Positions 62,152 through 64,000 of a stretch of 64,000 nt of DNA are shown piece after piece. Location of the stretch: contig CBDCXE010000005.1 in NCBI GenBank assembly GCA_965223725.1, positions 248,001-312,000 on the forward strand. Direction: 5' to 3'. Under the pieces are notes generated by a model, which worked only from the letters and a program-made list of their open reading frames with translations, was not told the origin of the DNA and ran no database searches. Position 1 is the stretch's first letter. Every line of letters starts with the position of its first letter. The DNA is from CBDCXE01 sp965223725 [NCBI: Nitrospinota bacterium]. Lineage in GTDB: Bacteria; Nitrospinota_A; UBA7883. Both the position numbers and the translations under genes were made by a program.

Positions 62152-63417
62152 TTAATTCAGCTTACTTTCCAGCTTTGTCAGCCTTGCTTTCAGCTCTGTA
62201 ATCTCGGCCTCTTTTTCCTTCAAAACAGTATACAACCCCTGAATAGCGGCCAGCGCCACGCCATCGGTATCCAGGGTAGATATGCCTTTATCATCGGAGC
62301 CAAGCTTATACGCATTATAAAAATCTTGAGCCATCGGGCCCATATGCCGCACCGGTGTATCAACGCCCTTATACTGCCATGTGGTGATCTCCATCTTTGA
62401 CAGCTTGTCCAACACTTCACGGCTGTCCACTTTAATGATTTTCTCCTTGGAATTGCGGTCACTTAAGGCGACCCAAGCAGTAGCGCCAGGATTGAGCCGC
62501 GCCCCGAGGCTAGCCGCTGCGTTGGTGAAAAACAGATAACCACCCCTGGCTCTGAAGGTGACCTGATTATGATAAGAGGACCTAATATCAGCATTTGTGC
62601 TGTCTCCCCAGACAAAAGCTCCCGAATGGAGTGCTTTTGCCCTTTTACCTGCCGCAAAACTGTAATGGGCCGCCACATTGCCATGCCCACCCGGTATGGT
62701 GGAGAACAGGCCGTAAGCTTTGTTGAAGGCGCCGCCACTTACGGAAGCGTAACTGTTGCCAGCTCCGTTGTTCCGTCCACCACCCACGGTGGAATTACTG
62801 CCACTGGCTCTGTTATTTTGCCCGCCTGCCACAGCTGATTGCGGGCCGCTGGAAACATTGTTCCAGCCACCAGCAACAGTAGAAATGTAGCCACTGGCAG
62901 TGTTGCCAGCGCCCCCGCCAACGGAAGACCAACCACCGTCAGTCACAGACCCGGCCTTGTTTCCGGCTACGTTTCTGTATCCGCCACCCACAGTGCCATA
63001 AGCGTCATTCACTTCATTTTTATCTACGCTTGACCCACCGCCTCCGATAGTAGCTCCGAAAACTCCAGCGGCTACGCTATTATCCGCGTGTCCACCAATT
63101 ATATTAGGGCTGGTATCGTCTCTGCTCATCCTCAGCATGCCGGCTACCAGAAAATTGCCACCAACGAAATATCCGCTGTAACCTGCCGCGCTGTTGGTAA
63201 CGCCTTGAACACCAATGTTGTTGCCACTACTGTCGCTGGCTTTGCCCAGGACGCCTATGCCGGCCGCGCCGCTATTTGTGCCTTCGAACGCCGCCCTGTT
63301 ATCTACACTGATGCTGTTGGTAACCGGCTGCGCATTTGCTTGATTAACTGTGATGACCATGAATATGATCACGAGAACAATTGATGTTAGTGTCTGTGTG
63401 GTTTTGATCGGAAGCAT
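62152..63417 (-). CDS. Surface/fibre protein with YadA-head repeats and S74 chaperone domain
   Basis: A 421-residue exported protein (signal peptide ends QANAQ). Residues 140-260 contain short repeats of the YadA/Hia head type, with the pattern (A/S)-x-V-x-G-G-x-x-N-x-A-x-G (for example SSVGGGAGNTASGYISTVAG, SAVAGGQNNRASGSNSTVGG). The C-terminus is a peptidase-S74 intramolecular chaperone: LSDRNSKEKIIKVDSREVLD, then HMGPMAQDFYNAYKLG, and a coiled-coil end with EITELKARLTKLESKLN. S74 domains trimerise and often cleave themselves off. It resembles tail-fibre or bacterial trimeric surface proteins; no membrane-anchor barrel is seen. Confidence 0.85.
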   Translation of the reverse strand: MLPIKTTQTLTSIVLVIIFMVITVNQANAQPVTNSISVDNRAAFEGTNSGAAGIGVLGKASDSSGNNIGVQGVTNSAAGYSGYFVGGNFLVAGMLRMSRDDTSPNIIGGHADNSVAAGVFGATIGGGGSSVDKNEVNDAYGTVGGGYRNVAGNKAGSVTDGGWSSVGGGAGNTASGYISTVAGGWNNVSSGPQSAVAGGQNNRASGSNSTVGGGRNNGAGNSYASVSGGAFNKAYGLFSTIPGGHGNVAAHYSFAAGKRAKALHSGAFVWGDSTNADIRSSYHNQVTFRARGGYLFFTNAAASLGARLNPGATAWVALSDRNSKEKIIKVDSREVLDKLSKMEITTWQYKGVDTPVRHMGPMAQDFYNAYKLGSDDKGISTLDTDGVALAAIQGLYTVLKEKEAEITELKARLTKLESKLN

Positions 63418-63848
63418 TGCGGCCTCTCTGTTAGTTTAATCTGTTTCAGCCATATGTTAGATACAAATATCAAAGATAATTTATATCTTGGATATTATAA
63501 CCAAATACGACAAGAAAGCAAACTCCCTGTTGTGGTTAGGCGCCGTAACGGCGCTTTTAAACAGTGTCGTGTTGGCATGGTTCTATTATATTCACGCAAT
63601 ACGCTTCGCTTGCTTGCAGTATTATTATTTTGTACAAGGGCCGCCCAGCCTGCTATATCAACTAAAAAGCGTTTTAACCTGCCCTGACTGGGGTAATTAC
63701 ACTGACCATGCCAGCGCTGTTCCGGCGTCTCCAAACTCTTCATCTTGCATCGTCGTACGTGATGCGATGTTAACTGCAGATATGAAAACAGCAGATAAAA
63801 GTTATAGCGTGAGGAATAGTGTCGCGAATTGGGCCGGATTCATCATTT
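63418..63848. other. Region without a confident gene
   Basis: These 431 bases upstream of the S74 protein gene presumably hold its promoter. The only longish frame, a TTG-started 122-codon stretch on plus from 63488, has no Shine-Dalgarno, no family pattern and odd composition, so I leave it out. Confidence 0.5.
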
Positions 63849-64000
63849 ATGTTTAAGCGATTACGAAAAAAAATGATCAAATTCAATACTCAGCGGATCA
63901 TGATTATGATAGCCTGTACGTGTATTGACCTGACTTTAAACCCGCCTGCGCGCGCTGTGTCGGCGAGGTGGTTTACCGGGCGCTTTAAAATTCGCAGAAG
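63849..64000 (+). CDS. Possible start of an exported protein (truncated by window end)
   Basis: The frame from ATG 63849 stays open to the window edge (50 codons). It begins MFKRLRKKMIKFNTQRIMIM, with a basic n-region, a hydrophobic stretch and a small-residue end (PPARAVSARW) that looks like a signal-peptide cleavage site. An internal ATG at 63873 is an alternative start. No family can be assigned from so little sequence. Confidence 0.35.
   Translation, partial: MFKRLRKKMIKFNTQRIMIMIACTCIDLTLNPPARAVSARWFTGRFKIRR

Noticed and set aside
63488-63856. 122-codon TTG-started frame near the right end
   Set aside because: No ribosome-binding site, no clear domain and mixed composition; it overlaps the more signal-peptide-like frame at 63849.
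1-64000. Insertion sequences, prophage or CRISPR array
   Set aside because: No transposase, integrase, regular spaced repeats or phage structural cluster seen; the CI-like HTH and the S74 fibre stand alone.

Overview
The window comes from a Gram-negative bacterium. It holds outer-membrane and periplasmic genes (Wza-like export lipoprotein, TolC channel, lipoproteins, Tat-exported redox enzymes), a cbb3 oxidase assembly region, and bacterial housekeeping genes (glyS, rimO, rsmB, dxs, tlyA, one tRNA-Gln). It encodes ATP-citrate lyase (aclBA), the diagnostic enzyme of the reductive TCA cycle, plus pyruvate phosphate dikinase. A chemolithoautotroph, or a mixotroph able to run the reductive TCA cycle, is therefore likely. 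Nitrospinota-, Nitrospirota- or Magnetococcia-like lineages are possible, but the sequence alone does not settle the phylum. I see no phage, transposon or CRISPR array.

Layout. 1-1.8 kb: end of a copper ATPase (ccoI), ccoS and a TauE/SafE-like membrane protein, an oxidase assembly block. 1.9-8.9 kb: two-component genes, a spondin-type lipoprotein, a frameshifted outer-membrane protein, a hybrid kinase and a LuxR-type regulator. 9.1-11.9 kb: tRNA-Gln and a (p)ppGpp synthetase/hydrolase. 12-16 kb: polysaccharide export and chain-length/tyrosine kinase genes. 16-18.5 kb: a small HTH regulator, an AT-rich spacer with repeats, and comM. 18.7-24.2 kb: a respiratory molybdoenzyme module (12-haem cytochrome c, four-cluster Fe-S protein, Mo catalytic subunit, TorD-like chaperone). 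24.4-28.6 kb: a formylmethanofuran dehydrogenase operon fwdD-fwdB-fwdA-fwdC. 28.7-35 kb: nhaB, glyS, ppdK. 35-39.8 kb (minus strand): HNH protein, DUF2333 protein, aclA and aclB. 40-48 kb: Ser/Thr kinase with a cyclic-nucleotide-binding domain, YHS protein, molybdopterin enzyme, rimO, cutA, hybrid kinase. 48-56 kb: hydrolases, DUF502 protein, and a minus-strand operon of a PilB-type ATPase, TolC and an ATP-grasp ligase. 56-64 kb: dxs-tlyA, hydrolase, HIT protein, rsmB and an S74/YadA-head surface protein.

The main discovery candidate is fwdB. It is one continuous reading frame interrupted only by an in-frame TGA at 25197-25199, exactly where the FwdB family carries the cysteine (or, in some methanogens, selenocysteine) that binds tungsten or molybdenum. 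A hairpin with GU in its loop lies 12-23 nt after the start of the TGA region. I read this as a selenocysteine-containing, redox-competent FwdB in a bacterium, not as a broken gene. The Fe-S cysteines of FwdB and a separate MGD-binding FwdD are retained, which distinguishes it from the hydrolytic Fhc complex of methylotrophs. No formyltransferase (Ftr/FhcD) or polyferredoxin is in the window.

Just upstream, the Mo catalytic subunit and its Fe-S partner each have one canonical cluster cysteine replaced (Asp and Val). CO2-level C1 chemistry (Fwd), the reductive TCA cycle (Acl, PPDK), molybdenum cofactor synthesis (MoaB/Mog) and high-affinity respiration (cbb3 assembly) could fit together in an autotroph living at an oxic-anoxic boundary; that synthesis is inference.
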